From the NCBI GenBank assembly GCA_049513455.1, contig JBEKWB010000011.1, positions 20,875-84,874 of the forward strand: a stretch of 64,000 nucleotides of DNA. The letters run 5' to 3'. Position numbers and translations under genes: made by a program. Under the pieces are notes generated by a model, which searched no databases, was not told the DNA's origin, and saw only the letters and a list, made by a program, of their open reading frames with translations. This stretch comes from Bog-473 sp049513455 (GTDB lineage Bacteria > Actinomycetota > Acidimicrobiia > Acidimicrobiales > RAAP-2). Of this stretch, positions 8,468 to 17,493 are shown one piece after another (position 1 is the stretch's first letter; every line of letters starts with the position of its first letter).

Positions 8468-9976
8468 CTACGCCAGGTCCCGCCGGACGACCTTTCCCAT
8501 GGCGTTGCGAGGCAGCGAATCGACCACCCGGTACTCCCGCGGGCACTTGTAGGACGTGAGCTCTCGAGCTGCCAGCGCCATCAGGGCTTCTATGTCGGGC
8601 TCTCCCCCGGCGCCGACGACGAACGCGGTGACCGACTCACCCCAAACCTCGGATTTTGCGCCGATCACGGCGATCTCCTTGACCGATGGATGGCGACCCA
8701 GGACGGCCTCCACCTCGGCCGGGTAGACGTTGTGGCCCCCGGTGATGATGAGCTCGGTGCGCCGTCCGCGAATGGAGAAATACCCGTCGTCGGCGACCGA
8801 AGCCAGATCGCCGGTGGCGAACCACCCGTCCACCCACATCGATTCGGACGCCTCCGGCCGTTTCCAGTACCCACGGCAGAGCGACGGGCCGCGCACCATC
8901 AGCTCGCCCACGCCGTCGTCGTCGGGCGTGGCGACCATGGCCTCGACGCCGGGGAGCGGGAGCCCGACCGAACCGGGGCGGCGTTCCCCGGCCAGGGGAT
9001 TGGACAGGGTCAGCAACGTCTCCGACATCCCGTAGCGTTCGAGGACCGAGACGCCGAACTCCCGCTCGAACCGCCACCACAGATCGGCCGGGAGGGGGGC
9101 CGATCCGGCGACACAGAGACGCAGGGCCGCCAACGCGGCAGCCGTCGGGGTCTCGGCCAGCCGGTGGTACATGGTGGGGACGCCGAAGAACATGGAAGCT
9201 GTGCCTGCGGCATGCAGCACGAGCGCCGGCTCGAACCGGTCGAAGACCGCGGCCGAGCCGCCGGAGGCCAACGCGCCGAAGAGCCCGGCACACAACCCGT
9301 GCACGTGGAACAGGGGGAGCGCCAGAATGAGCCGGTCGTCGGGTTGCCAGTCCCAGGCGATGCGCAGCGCCTGCACTCCGGCCAACAGCGAGCGATGCGT
9401 GTGGACGGCACCCTTGGGCTCACCGGTGGTACCCGAGGTGTAGACGATCAACGCGTCGTCCCCGGGCAGGGCCGCATCCAGGCGGACCTCGATGCCGGCG
9501 CCCGCGCGCCGGGCGACGAGCAGCTCGGCCGGGAACGACACGGCGCACCCCGGATCGACCTCTTCCAGGCACTCCCGGGTCGCCGGGCGATCGACCAGGG
9601 CGGCCGACGGGCCGGCGTCGCGCAGCACATAGGCCAGTTCGCTCCTCGTGGCCGAGGGATTGACGGGGACGACGACGGCCCCCAGGCGCAGCGCCCCCAG
9701 GAGCCCCACGATGGAGTCCATCGACGCCGCGCAACTCCACAGGACCCGATGCCCCGGCTCGAGCCCCCGATCGGCCAGGTTCGCCGCGGCCAGGGCGGTC
9801 CGTTCCGCCAGGGCTCCGGCCCGCAGGAGGACCGAAGGATCGCGCCCGTCCACGAGGGCAGGTCGCGCCGGATCGCGCTCCCAATGGGCGGACCACACCC
9901 GGGGGAGCGTGCCCCCCTCGATCAGATCGGCCGTCGAGGGGGCCGGGAACCCGGGACTCTCAGGGGGCCACCGCAC
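8468..9976 (-). CDS. Acyl-CoA synthetase (AMP-forming, MatB-like)
   Basis: About 502 residues of the ANL adenylating superfamily. LIVYTSGTTGEPKGAVHTHR is the P-loop signature, LALPLFHVHGLCAGLFGALA resembles malonyl/methylmalonyl-CoA synthetases, and the C-terminal SLPRNAMGKVVRRDLA holds the catalytic lysine. It activates a short carboxylic acid to an acyl-CoA; malonate-like substrates are plausible but not shown. Several GTG codons (10018, 9994, 9976) could start the gene. I preferred 9976, because the longer versions would overlap the divergent mannosidase start and run through a tandem repeat. Confidence 0.88.
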   Translation of the reverse strand: MRWPPESPGFPAPSTADLIEGGTLPRVWSAHWERDPARPALVDGRDPSVLLRAGALAERTALAAANLADRGLEPGHRVLWSCAASMDSIVGLLGALRLGAVVVPVNPSATRSELAYVLRDAGPSAALVDRPATRECLEEVDPGCAVSFPAELLVARRAGAGIEVRLDAALPGDDALIVYTSGTTGEPKGAVHTHRSLLAGVQALRIAWDWQPDDRLILALPLFHVHGLCAGLFGALASGGSAAVFDRFEPALVLHAAGTASMFFGVPTMYHRLAETPTAAALAALRLCVAGSAPLPADLWWRFEREFGVSVLERYGMSETLLTLSNPLAGERRPGSVGLPLPGVEAMVATPDDDGVGELMVRGPSLCRGYWKRPEASESMWVDGWFATGDLASVADDGYFSIRGRRTELIITGGHNVYPAEVEAVLGRHPSVKEIAVIGAKSEVWGESVTAFVVGAGGEPDIEALMALAARELTSYKCPREYRVVDSLPRNAMGKVVRRDLA

Positions 9977-10005
9977 GCCAGAGTCTGACCGCACGCCATA
10001 GTCTG
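9970..10005. repeat. Two adjacent 18-bp direct repeats between divergent genes
   Basis: Two copies of an 18-bp unit, ACCGCACGCCAGAGTCTG and ACCGCACGCCATAGTCTG, sit head to tail with one mismatch. They lie just ahead of the mannosidase ATG and over the possible starts of the acyl-CoA synthetase. They could be paired operator half-sites or a slipped duplication. Confidence 0.7.
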
Positions 10006-10011
10006 GCGGAC

Positions 10012-12681
10012 ATGACACCGCGCCGCGTCGCCATCGTCCCGCACTCGCACTGGGACCGCGAATGGTACGAGTCCTACCAGGAGTTTCGGCTCAATCTGGT
10101 GGACATGCTCGACACGCTGCTCCCACTGCTCGAGTCCGACGCCAGCTACCCCTACTTCATGCTCGACGGCCAGATGGCGGTGGTCGACGACTACCTCGAA
10201 GTGCGACCCGAGGCCGAACCACACCTGCGGGCGCTGGCGGCGGCCGGGCGGATCAGCATGGGGCCGTGGTACATCCTCATGGACGAGTTCCTGTCCTCAG
10301 GTGAGACGATCATCCGGAACCTCGAGATGGGCATCGTCCGGGGAGCCGCCTTCGGCGGCGTCATGGACGTCGGCTACCTCCCCGACATGTTCGGGCACAT
10401 CGCCCAGATGCCGCAGATCCTCCGCCAAGCGGGGTTTGCCCACGCCGTCGTCTGGCGCGGCGTGCCCTCGGCCGTCACCAAGGACGCGTTCAGATGGGAG
10501 GCACCCGACGGATCGACCGTGCGGGCGGAGTATCTCCCCGTCGGCTACGGGAACGGGGCGGCGCTGCCCGATGACGCCAAGGCCCTCGTCCGCCGCACCG
10601 CGGATCTGGTCAAGGAGATCGAACCGTTCCTGATCGACGACCTCTTGTGCATGAACGGATCGGACCACCTCTTCCCCCAGCCCTGGCTCGGACGGGTGAT
10701 GGCGGAAGCCAACGACCTGCAGGATGAGCTCGTCTTCGAGGTCACCTCCCTTCCCCGCTACCTGGCCGACGCGCCCACGGAGGGTCTGGAGCACTGGAAA
10801 GGAGAGCTGCGCTCGGGGTTCCGCTCCAACATGTTGATGGGCGTGACGTCCAACAGGGTCGATGTCAAGCGCATGGGTGCACTGGCCGCGCGCGCCCTGG
10901 AACGGCGGGCCGAGCCGCTCGCCGCGCTGTTCCAGACGCCGGCACAGTGGCCGGCCCAGCTGCTCGCGCTGGCCTGGAAGGAGATGGTCCGCAACTCCGC
11001 GCACGATTCGATCTGCGCCTGCTCGGTCGATGACGTGGTCGACGCGGTGCTGCACCGTTACGCCGAGGCGCGGACGATCGCGACCGGACTGGCCGACCGT
11101 GCCGTGGCGTCCTTCGCCCGCTCCCTGGCCGAGCCGGGCACCTACGTGCTCAACCCCGCCCCGCGGGCGCGGGCGGGAGTCGTCGAGCTCGTCGTCGGGG
11201 CGGAGGAGCCCCCCTCGGGTGACGTGCAGGTGGTCTCAGAACGAACCGGCCTGCCCGGGTCGATGGTGCTCGACGCCAGCACCGTGCGCACGGTGCTGGG
11301 GATGCTGCAGGGGCCCAAAATCGACAACGACGCCTGGGTCCACGACATCGGTATCGAGGAGGACGACGAGGGCATCCGCATCACCGTCACGGTCGGGGCC
11401 GACGAGCGGCCGAACGTCGCCATCGCCGAGGCCAAGCAGGATATCTACACCCGGCTGGGGGCGCGCCCCGACGCGGTCGTCCACATCAGCCTGAACCAGC
11501 CTCCGATCAGGCGCATCGTGGCCCGGGTCGCCGCCGTCCCCGGTTACGGCTGGCAGCCGTTCGCGCCGGCACCGTTGGCTCATCCGGTGGATGCGCGCCA
11601 GCAGGACGGCACCGTCGTCCTCTCCAACGGCCTCATCACGGTCGCGGTGGATGCCGCCCTCGGCACCTTCTCCCTCAACGGGCGGCCGGGTTACGGCCAA
11701 TTGGTGGACGGGGGCGACCTCGGGGACTCCTATAACTACTCACCGCCGCGGCGGGACGTGCTGGTCGACACGCCGGTCTCCGTCTCGGTGCGGGTGGTCG
11801 AGCCCGGTCCGGTGCGCGCCCGCGCCACCATCACCGCCGTCTACGTGTGGCCCGACCATGTCGACGGGTCGTCGCAGGAGCGGGTCGGCGAGCACCAGGT
11901 GGAGGTCGAGACGGCTCTCGAACTGAGAGCCGACGAGCCCGTCCTGCGGGTGGCCACGTCCTTCGTGAACCCGAGTCGCGACCACCGGGTGCGGGTGCAC
12001 CTCCCGCTGCCCGAGCCGGCGCGCACGTCGGAGGCGGAGAGCGCATTCGCCGTCGTCGAGCGAGGGCTTACGGCAGAGGGACGTGCGGATGAGTTCGGCC
12101 TTCCGACGGCCCCGGCGGACCGGTTCGTCACCGCCGGAGGGCTGACCGTGGTCCATGACGGCGTCTGCGAGTACGAGCTCGTCGACATTGCGCCGGGACC
12201 GGACGGAGACGCCGCCGGGACGATCGCGCTCACCGTGCTCCGGGCCACGGGCATGCTCTCCCGCCTCGGCATGGCCTACCGGCCCTTCCCGGCCGGCCCA
12301 CTCACGCCGGTCGACGGGTTGCAGATGGCCGGGAGGTGCATCACCCTCGCCTACGCGCTGGCGCTCGGGCACGACGATGCCTACGCGCTGGCCGACGACG
12401 TCCTTTTGCCCTTCGAAATCGTTTCCGCCCTGGGAGGCGGGGGCCGTCCCGCGTCGGGTTGCGCGCTCGGCATCGAGGGGGCGCAGGTGAGCGCTCTGCG
12501 CCGGGTGGGCGGGGTCCTCGAGGTCCGCGTCTTCAATCCCACCCCTCACCCGAGCACGGTGACCCTGCCCGGACATTCGGGATGGCTGGTGAACCTACGG
12601 GGCTACCCCGAGCGACCGTTCGAAGGGTCGTTCGCTCTACGCCCCTTCGGGATCGCCACCGCCCGCCTGCGGACCGACTGA
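10012..12681 (+). CDS. Glycoside hydrolase family 38 alpha-mannosidase
   Basis: An 889-residue cytosolic-type enzyme with no signal peptide. The N-terminal zinc site is HSHWDREW (residues 11-18), and the catalytic nucleophile region is GYLPDMFGHIAQMPQIL near residue 125. Further GH38 signatures are SSGETIIRNLEMG and the mid-helix segment NSAHDSICACSVDDVVDAV. The second half carries the beta-sandwich domains of family 38. It hydrolyses terminal alpha-mannosides. MngB-type action on 2-O-(6-phospho-mannosyl)-glycerate or trimming of mannan are options. Its 3' end overlaps the convergent cyclase gene by 45 bp. Confidence 0.93.
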   Translation: MTPRRVAIVPHSHWDREWYESYQEFRLNLVDMLDTLLPLLESDASYPYFMLDGQMAVVDDYLEVRPEAEPHLRALAAAGRISMGPWYILMDEFLSSGETIIRNLEMGIVRGAAFGGVMDVGYLPDMFGHIAQMPQILRQAGFAHAVVWRGVPSAVTKDAFRWEAPDGSTVRAEYLPVGYGNGAALPDDAKALVRRTADLVKEIEPFLIDDLLCMNGSDHLFPQPWLGRVMAEANDLQDELVFEVTSLPRYLADAPTEGLEHWKGELRSGFRSNMLMGVTSNRVDVKRMGALAARALERRAEPLAALFQTPAQWPAQLLALAWKEMVRNSAHDSICACSVDDVVDAVLHRYAEARTIATGLADRAVASFARSLAEPGTYVLNPAPRARAGVVELVVGAEEPPSGDVQVVSERTGLPGSMVLDASTVRTVLGMLQGPKIDNDAWVHDIGIEEDDEGIRITVTVGADERPNVAIAEAKQDIYTRLGARPDAVVHISLNQPPIRRIVARVAAVPGYGWQPFAPAPLAHPVDARQQDGTVVLSNGLITVAVDAALGTFSLNGRPGYGQLVDGGDLGDSYNYSPPRRDVLVDTPVSVSVRVVEPGPVRARATITAVYVWPDHVDGSSQERVGEHQVEVETALELRADEPVLRVATSFVNPSRDHRVRVHLPLPEPARTSEAESAFAVVERGLTAEGRADEFGLPTAPADRFVTAGGLTVVHDGVCEYELVDIAPGPDGDAAGTIALTVLRATGMLSRLGMAYRPFPAGPLTPVDGLQMAGRCITLAYALALGHDDAYALADDVLLPFEIVSALGGGGRPASGCALGIEGAQVSALRRVGGVLEVRVFNPTPHPSTVTLPGHSGWLVNLRGYPERPFEGSFALRPFGIATARLRTD

Positions 12682-13932
12682 GCCGGGCGAGCGACTGCTC
12701 GAGAGCAAGCGGTCCCCTACCCCCCGCACCTCCTCCCGGTCGCGCAACACCTCGGACAGCCTCTCCCAGCGCACGTTGCGGCGGCGATCCGCCGCCACCC
12801 CGGTCCCGTCGGCCTCGTGGCCGTCGCGCCCCAGCCACCACAGTTGCATCCGGCCCAGGTCCTTCAAGAGCCGCGGCCGCAACGGCTTGGTCGTGTACTC
12901 GTCCGGGGCCACCGCGAGGAGAGCGGTCTGGAACTCGTCGCTGATCAACACCGTGCCCGGGTTCCCGATGTTGACGATCCGGTGGGCCAGGTTCACCGTC
13001 CTCCCGAAGTAGTCGCCTTCGCGCAGGAGAACGGGCCCCACGGCCAACCCGACCCGCACGTCGGAGAGCAGGTCGTCGTCTGCGTAGGCGTCGGCGAGAT
13101 CGAGTCCGATGCGGGCTGCGTCGGCGACGTTCTCGACCACGAACATGACCTCGTCACCGATCATTTTGACCACCCGGCCCCCGAGCCCGGTCACGATGTC
13201 ATGGGAGAGCTCTTCGAAGCGCCGCACGACCGCGGCCAGCTCGGGGTCGCTCAGATGCTGGCTCAACAAGGTGAAGCCCACCATGTCGGCGAAGCCGACG
13301 GCCAACACCGGGCTCTCCCCGGGGGCCGCGCCCCGGCTGCGCAGCGTCATGGCCCGTCCGATCCCCGCCGCCACCTGCCTTCTCCACACGAACTCGAGCA
13401 ACCGGGCCATGGCGGGAATGGTGACGTCGGCCACACTGGCGAACGAGTCGGCCGCCAGGACCTGGTCGTAGTCGGAATTGAACATGTGCCCGGGCACCAG
13501 CTCGGCCTCGGCGATGCGCGACATGGACGAGCCGATGACGCGGGCCATCTGCAACGCGGTGTCGGTGCGGGTGGCACCGAGCGCCTGCATCCCTTGGAAC
13601 AGCCGGACCGCTTCGAGATCGAGGTCGGTGAAGGAACGCTCGTCGTCACTCACGTTGGGGAAGCCGAGGGCGCGCCAGAATCGCACGAGCGTCTCAGGGT
13701 TCACGCCGGTGAGCTCCGCCACCTCGCGCCGGGTGTACCGCTTCCGGGAAGGCACCAGCACGCGGTCGAAGACGAAGAGGTCGAGCACGTCGTCGGCCAG
13801 CGCCCTGTCGATCTCCTCATCCGTGGCGCCGTGGAGGTGCAGGAGCTCACGCACGTGCGCCAGCGCCGCCGCCCGCCGCTCCTCGTCGGGTCCGTCCCCA
13901 TTCGACCCGGTCCGTCCGGAAAGGGCACTCAT
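12637..13932 (-). CDS. Class III nucleotide cyclase with N-terminal HTH-like regulatory domain
   Basis: A 431-residue soluble protein. Residues about 25-95 include YTRREVAELTGVNPETLVRF, which reads like a MerR-type helix-turn-helix and resembles the regulatory N-terminus of mycobacterial Rv1264/Rv2212-type cyclases. The cyclase domain follows, with the metal-binding Asp in VGFADMVGFT (about residue 212), KMIGDEVMF, and the transition-state Asn/Arg segment YFGRTVNLAHRIVN. The residues expected for catalysis appear present, so cAMP synthesis is likely. The start ATG overlaps the gpsA stop (ATGA), which implies translational coupling. Confidence 0.88.
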   Translation of the reverse strand: MSALSGRTGSNGDGPDEERRAAALAHVRELLHLHGATDEEIDRALADDVLDLFVFDRVLVPSRKRYTRREVAELTGVNPETLVRFWRALGFPNVSDDERSFTDLDLEAVRLFQGMQALGATRTDTALQMARVIGSSMSRIAEAELVPGHMFNSDYDQVLAADSFASVADVTIPAMARLLEFVWRRQVAAGIGRAMTLRSRGAAPGESPVLAVGFADMVGFTLLSQHLSDPELAAVVRRFEELSHDIVTGLGGRVVKMIGDEVMFVVENVADAARIGLDLADAYADDDLLSDVRVGLAVGPVLLREGDYFGRTVNLAHRIVNIGNPGTVLISDEFQTALLAVAPDEYTTKPLRPRLLKDLGRMQLWWLGRDGHEADGTGVAADRRRNVRWERLSEVLRDREEVRGVGDRLLSSSRSPGSVGPQAGGGDPEGA

Positions 13933-14951
13933 CCCCGCGGCCCCCGCAGCAAGGCCTCGTCCCACTCGGGACGCGACGGGCGGTCCATCAGCGCCATGAG
14001 CGCGTCGCGCGGCGAACAGCGTCCCGCCACGATGGCCTCCACCTGCTCGGCGATCGGCATCTCGACGCCGTGGCTCCGGGCCAGACCCACCAATGGGCCC
14101 GCACTCTTGACCCCTTCGGCCACCATCTGCATCCCGCTCACGATCTCGTTCAGCGACCGACCCTGCCCGAGCTCGAATCCGACCGTCCGGTTGCGGCTTT
14201 TGGGGCTGGCGCAGGTGGCCACGAGGTCACCGACGCCCGCCAGGCCACCGAAGGTGAGCACCTTGCCCCCCAGGGCAACTCCGAGACGGCCCAGCTCGGC
14301 CAGGCCCCGGGTGATCAAGACCGCGCGCGTGTTCTCACCGAATCCCAGGCCGTCGCAGATGCCGGCGGCGATGGCCATCACGTTCTTCGTCGCCCCGGCG
14401 ATCTCACATCCGACGACGTCGGTGCCCATGTACACGCGAAAGGTGCGGGTGTGCACCAGGTTCTGTACGCGCCGGGCCAGGACCTCGTCGGGCAGGGCGA
14501 CGACGCAGGCGGCGGGTTGCCCTTCGGCCACTTCCCGGGCCAGATTCGGACCGGTCAGGACCCCGGCCGGGATGCCGGGGAGGACTTGGGTGACGACCTC
14601 GGACATCCGGAGGTTGCTCCCGGACTCGATCCCCTTGGCAAGGCTGATGATGGCCTCGATCCCCTGCGCAAAGGGTTTGCATTGCTCCAGCACGCTGCGG
14701 AATCCGTGGGAGGGAACGGCCATGAACACCACGCCGGCACCGCCCAGTGCCTCCTCCAAGGAGGACGTGGCGGTGAGCCCGTCGGGCAGGCTGATCCCGG
14801 GAAGATAGGTCCCGTTCTCCCGGGTCCTCGTGATGGAGGATGCGAGGTCGGGCGATCGCACCCACAGGGCGGCCGGGTGCGATGCTCCCACCAGGGCCGC
14901 CACCGCCGTGCCCCACGAGCCGGCGCCGATCACCGCCACTCGGTCGCTCAT
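13929..14951 (-). CDS. gpsA: Glycerol-3-phosphate dehydrogenase [NAD(P)+]
   Basis: A 340-residue GpsA. It reduces dihydroxyacetone phosphate to sn-glycerol-3-phosphate, the backbone for phospholipids. The Rossmann motif VAVIGAGSWGTAVAALV opens the protein, LTGPNLAREVAEGQPAA is the conserved GpsA motif, and EIAGATKNVMAIAAGICDGL contains the catalytic lysine. I used the ATG at 14951 (MSDRVAVIG) rather than an upstream in-frame ATG, because the Rossmann strand begins immediately. Confidence 0.96.
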   Translation of the reverse strand: MSDRVAVIGAGSWGTAVAALVGASHPAALWVRSPDLASSITRTRENGTYLPGISLPDGLTATSSLEEALGGAGVVFMAVPSHGFRSVLEQCKPFAQGIEAIISLAKGIESGSNLRMSEVVTQVLPGIPAGVLTGPNLAREVAEGQPAACVVALPDEVLARRVQNLVHTRTFRVYMGTDVVGCEIAGATKNVMAIAAGICDGLGFGENTRAVLITRGLAELGRLGVALGGKVLTFGGLAGVGDLVATCASPKSRNRTVGFELGQGRSLNEIVSGMQMVAEGVKSAGPLVGLARSHGVEMPIAEQVEAIVAGRCSPRDALMALMDRPSRPEWDEALLRGPRG

Positions 14952-15013
14952 CACCGCCAGCCTACGGCGGCGGCCATGGGGCGGCACTCTCCCCGCCCTT
15001 ACACTGTGCCCCA

Positions 15014-15631
15014 GTGCCCGCCAGCGTCACGGCCTCGATGCAGATTCCACCTCCCCCGTCCCGAGCATCCCTCGGGCACGAAGTCGTGCTCATCCCCGTC
15101 AAGGGGTTCCGGCAGGCGAAGCGGCGCCTCGGGGGATCCATGAGCGATGAGAAGCGGGTGCAACTGGTCCGCTCCATGGCCGAAAGGGTCCTCGCGGCCT
15201 GTTCCCCACTCCCGGCCACCGTGGTGTGCGACGATCCGGAAGTGGCCGAATGGGCCACGGCCCTCGGTGCGAGCGTCATGTGGGAGCCCGGTCAGGGGCT
15301 CAACGGCGCGGTGGCGGCGGGGGTGGAGCAATTGGCGGGCGCCGGGGTCGAGTGGGTCACCGTGGCCCATGGCGACCTTCCCCGTGCCCGCGGCCTCGGT
15401 GCGCTTGCTCCCTTCGCCGGCATCACCCTGGTACCGGACCGCAAGGACGACGGGACCAATGTCCTGCGGCTTCCGGTGGGATGTGGTTTCCGGTTCGCCT
15501 ACGGGCCCGGCTCGTTCCGGTCACACCGCGCCGAAGCAGTCCGGCTCGGACTACCGGTCCGGGTGCTGCGGATACCGGCGTTGGCCTACGACGTGGACTG
15601 GCCGGCCGATGTCGCCGAGCTGACTGCATGA
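15014..15631 (+). CDS. cofC: 2-phospho-L-lactate (or phosphoenolpyruvate) guanylyltransferase
   Basis: About 205 residues of the CofC/FbiD family, which makes the guanylylated intermediate of coenzyme F420. Diagnostic segments are VVLIPVKGFRQAKRRL, VVCDDPEVAEWATALG and WVTVAHGDLPRARGLGAL, then DRKDDGTNVLRLPVGCGFRF and a C-terminal YDVDWPADV. The start is either GTG 15014 or ATG 15038; neither has a clear ribosome binding site. Its stop overlaps the next ATG (ATGA), so the two genes are coupled. Other F420 genes are not in the window. Confidence 0.92.
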   Translation: MPASVTASMQIPPPPSRASLGHEVVLIPVKGFRQAKRRLGGSMSDEKRVQLVRSMAERVLAACSPLPATVVCDDPEVAEWATALGASVMWEPGQGLNGAVAAGVEQLAGAGVEWVTVAHGDLPRARGLGALAPFAGITLVPDRKDDGTNVLRLPVGCGFRFAYGPGSFRSHRAEAVRLGLPVRVLRIPALAYDVDWPADVAELTA

Positions 15632-16410
15632 CCGATGGCGGCACGCCGGCCCGGATCGTTCCGGTGAACGACCTTCCCGCGCGCGGTGCGCCCACACGCG
15701 ATCTGCGCGTGCCCGTGTCCGCCTTGGCCATCGGCGCCCATCCCGATGACATCGAGTTCGGCTGCGGCGCCACGCTGGCCAAGTGGGCGGCGGCGGGCGG
15801 CGTCCTGCACCACCTCGTGCTGACCGACGGTGCGAAGGGAAGTTGGGACCCCGCTCAGGACGAGTCGGTGCTCATCGCCATGCGCAAGGAGGAGCAACGC
15901 CGCGCCGCCACCCTTCTCGGCGGGGGCGACGTCACCTTCCTCGGTCGGACCGATGGTGAGCTCTGCAACGACGCCGGCGCCCGGTGGGAGGTCTCCCGGT
16001 TGCTGCGCCTCATCCGTCCCGATGTCGTGTTGGCCCACGACCCCTGGCGCCGGTACCGCCTCCATCCCGACCACCGCGCGGCGGGGTTCATCGTCACCGA
16101 CTCCATCGTCGCCGCGCGCGATCCCCACTTCTTCGCCGATCAGGATCTCATGCCGCATCGCCCGTCGGCCCTCCTGCTGTGGGAGGCCGACGAACCGAAC
16201 CACGTCGAGGACGTCACCGATTTCGTGGAGACGAAGATCGCGGCCCTCCTGGCCCACGAGAGCCAGTTTCAGAGCACGATGGGCATCGACGGGGGAGCCG
16301 CGAGCGAGTTCGAGGCGTTCACCGCCCAGATACGCGACCAGCTGCGCCAGCACGGCGCAATCGCCGATCTGCCCTATGGCGAGAGCTTTCACCTCATGAC
16401 CGACGTGTAG
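15628..16410 (+). CDS. PIG-L family deacetylase
   Basis: A 260-residue zinc-dependent N-deacetylase. LAIGAHPDDIEFGCGATLAK holds the His-Pro-Asp-Asp metal motif, and RYRLHPDHRAAG supplies the third zinc ligand. Relatives deacetylate GlcNAc-inositol (MshB) or cysteine conjugates (Mca). This one is shorter and closer to the general LmbE/BshB-like group, so a mycothiol role is only possible. It is coupled to cofC by a 4-bp overlap and followed by a strong hairpin. Confidence 0.9.
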   Translation: MTDGGTPARIVPVNDLPARGAPTRDLRVPVSALAIGAHPDDIEFGCGATLAKWAAAGGVLHHLVLTDGAKGSWDPAQDESVLIAMRKEEQRRAATLLGGGDVTFLGRTDGELCNDAGARWEVSRLLRLIRPDVVLAHDPWRRYRLHPDHRAAGFIVTDSIVAARDPHFFADQDLMPHRPSALLLWEADEPNHVEDVTDFVETKIAALLAHESQFQSTMGIDGGAASEFEAFTAQIRDQLRQHGAIADLPYGESFHLMTDV

Positions 16411-16432
16411 GCCCCCCATGGAGGCCCTCAAT

Positions 16433-16468
16433 TGCAAAGTCGGGGGCCCGGAGGCCCCCGACTTTGCA
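16433..16468. terminator. Perfect 16-bp stem hairpin, probably a bidirectional terminator
   Basis: TGCAAAGTCGGGGGCC pairs perfectly with GGCCCCCGACTTTGCA across a four-base loop (CGGA). It lies between two convergent genes, the deacetylase and the histone-like gene. There is no long U tract on either side, but the stem is very stable. Confidence 0.85.
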
Positions 16469-16490
16469 CGCTCCCGAAGGAACGGACTGC

Positions 16491-16922
16491 CTAACGGGCT
16501 GCCTTACGAACAGGTGCCCGACGGACCGCCTTCTTCGCAGTCGTCCGCTTGACGGCCTTCTTGGCCGGGGCGCGACGCACTGCCTTCTTTGCGGGTGCCT
16601 TCTTGGCCACCCTCTTCGCCGGTGCCCTTTTCACGGCCTTCTTGGCCGGGGCCCGCTTTACTGCCTTCTTTGCGGCAGTTGCCCGCTTGACGGCCTTCTT
16701 GGCCGGGGCGCGCTTGACTGCCTTCTTAGCCGGTGCCCTTTTCACGGCCTTCTTGGCCGGGGCCCGCTTTACTGCCTTCTTTGCCGGGGCCCTTTTCACG
16801 GCCTTCTTGGCCGGCGCGCGCTTTACCGCCTTCTTGGCCGGGGCTCGCTTGACTGCTTTCTTTGCTGGGGCCCGTTTGACGGCCTTCTTGGCCGGGGCCC
16901 GTTTTTTCGCGGCTACTGCCAC
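16491..16922 (-). CDS. Histone H1-like Lys/Ala/Pro repeat DNA-binding protein
   Basis: A 143-residue protein almost wholly made of the nonapeptide KRAPAKKAV repeated about a dozen times with small changes. It is highly basic and without acidic residues. This is the composition of bacterial histone H1-like tails (HupB/Hlp C-terminus, Hc1). It probably coats nucleic acid, but it lacks the HU fold. The GTG start at 16922 is set by AGGGAGGTG about seven bases upstream. The 27-bp DNA repeat makes the gene prone to length variation. Similar Lys/Ala repeats occur in the nuclease at the left edge. Confidence 0.85.
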   Translation of the reverse strand: MAVAAKKRAPAKKAVKRAPAKKAVKRAPAKKAVKRAPAKKAVKRAPAKKAVKRAPAKKAVKRAPAKKAVKRAPAKKAVKRATAAKKAVKRAPAKKAVKRAPAKRVAKKAPAKKAVRRAPAKKAVKRTTAKKAVRRAPVRKAAR

Positions 16923-17493
16923 AGGTGCACCTCCCTAGGAGCATTGTCACTGAATAGAGGTGAAGCCTGCGCCACGTCGATGTGAACAACCCATCGTCGT
17001 GCGCACTGCCGCACCGATTTCTTTGTCACTCGGGACATACGACCCGTATGAAGTTGGTTCACCGACCATTTCGTCATACGAGTAGTCCGTTCCGATAGCC
17101 CGAAGTGCAACGATTGATTGAAGTGATGAGGCACTGCATGTGGCGCGTCTCCGGCATTCCAACACCTTTATCTGGCGCGCTGCATACTGTCGCGTCGCAG
17201 CACATGACAACCCTCCATAACGCTTCGGGTAGACACATTCTCTGTTGTCAGCCTGCTCAGGTCAAGTATCCCCTCTTCGCGGCATACTTCTGCGCGCCGA
17301 ATTGCGCGTTGCTTTTTCAGATCGCGTGCGCGCTCCGCGTGATCGCAATTCGTACACGTTCGTTGTGCAACACAGAACTCCGTCGTTCGCTACGGAACAA
17401 TGCGCGATGGATTTCTGCTTCCTCGCACGCGACGATCGAAGCAATGACAACACCATCACCACAAACGAATCGACGCGCTGAGTTGCGCCAGCG
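16923..17493. other. AT-richer intergenic spacer with palindromic operator-like cluster
   Basis: About 570 bp with visibly lower GC than its surroundings and no convincing reading frame on either strand. Besides the ribosome binding site and likely promoter of the histone-like gene, it contains the CATACG palindrome cluster annotated separately. It also marks the left border of the conjugation gene pair, so it could hold an old attachment or transfer-origin sequence; I could not recognise one. Confidence 0.5.
17036..17080. promoter_or_regulatory. CATACG-N3-CGTATG palindrome plus a third CATACG half-site
   Basis: CATACG ACC CGTATG (17036-17050) is a perfect dyad. Another CATACG follows at 17075-17080, and between them TGGT and ACCA can pair around a six-base loop. 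Repeated half-sites like this usually bind a dimeric regulator. The site lies about 115-160 bp ahead of the histone-like gene and about 415 bp ahead of the coupling-protein gene. Confidence 0.5.

Noticed and set aside
16549..16938. Hydrophobic + strand frame across the histone-like gene
   Set aside because: Same artefact: antisense of AAG/GCC repeats. The minus frame has a ribosome binding site and regular repeats.
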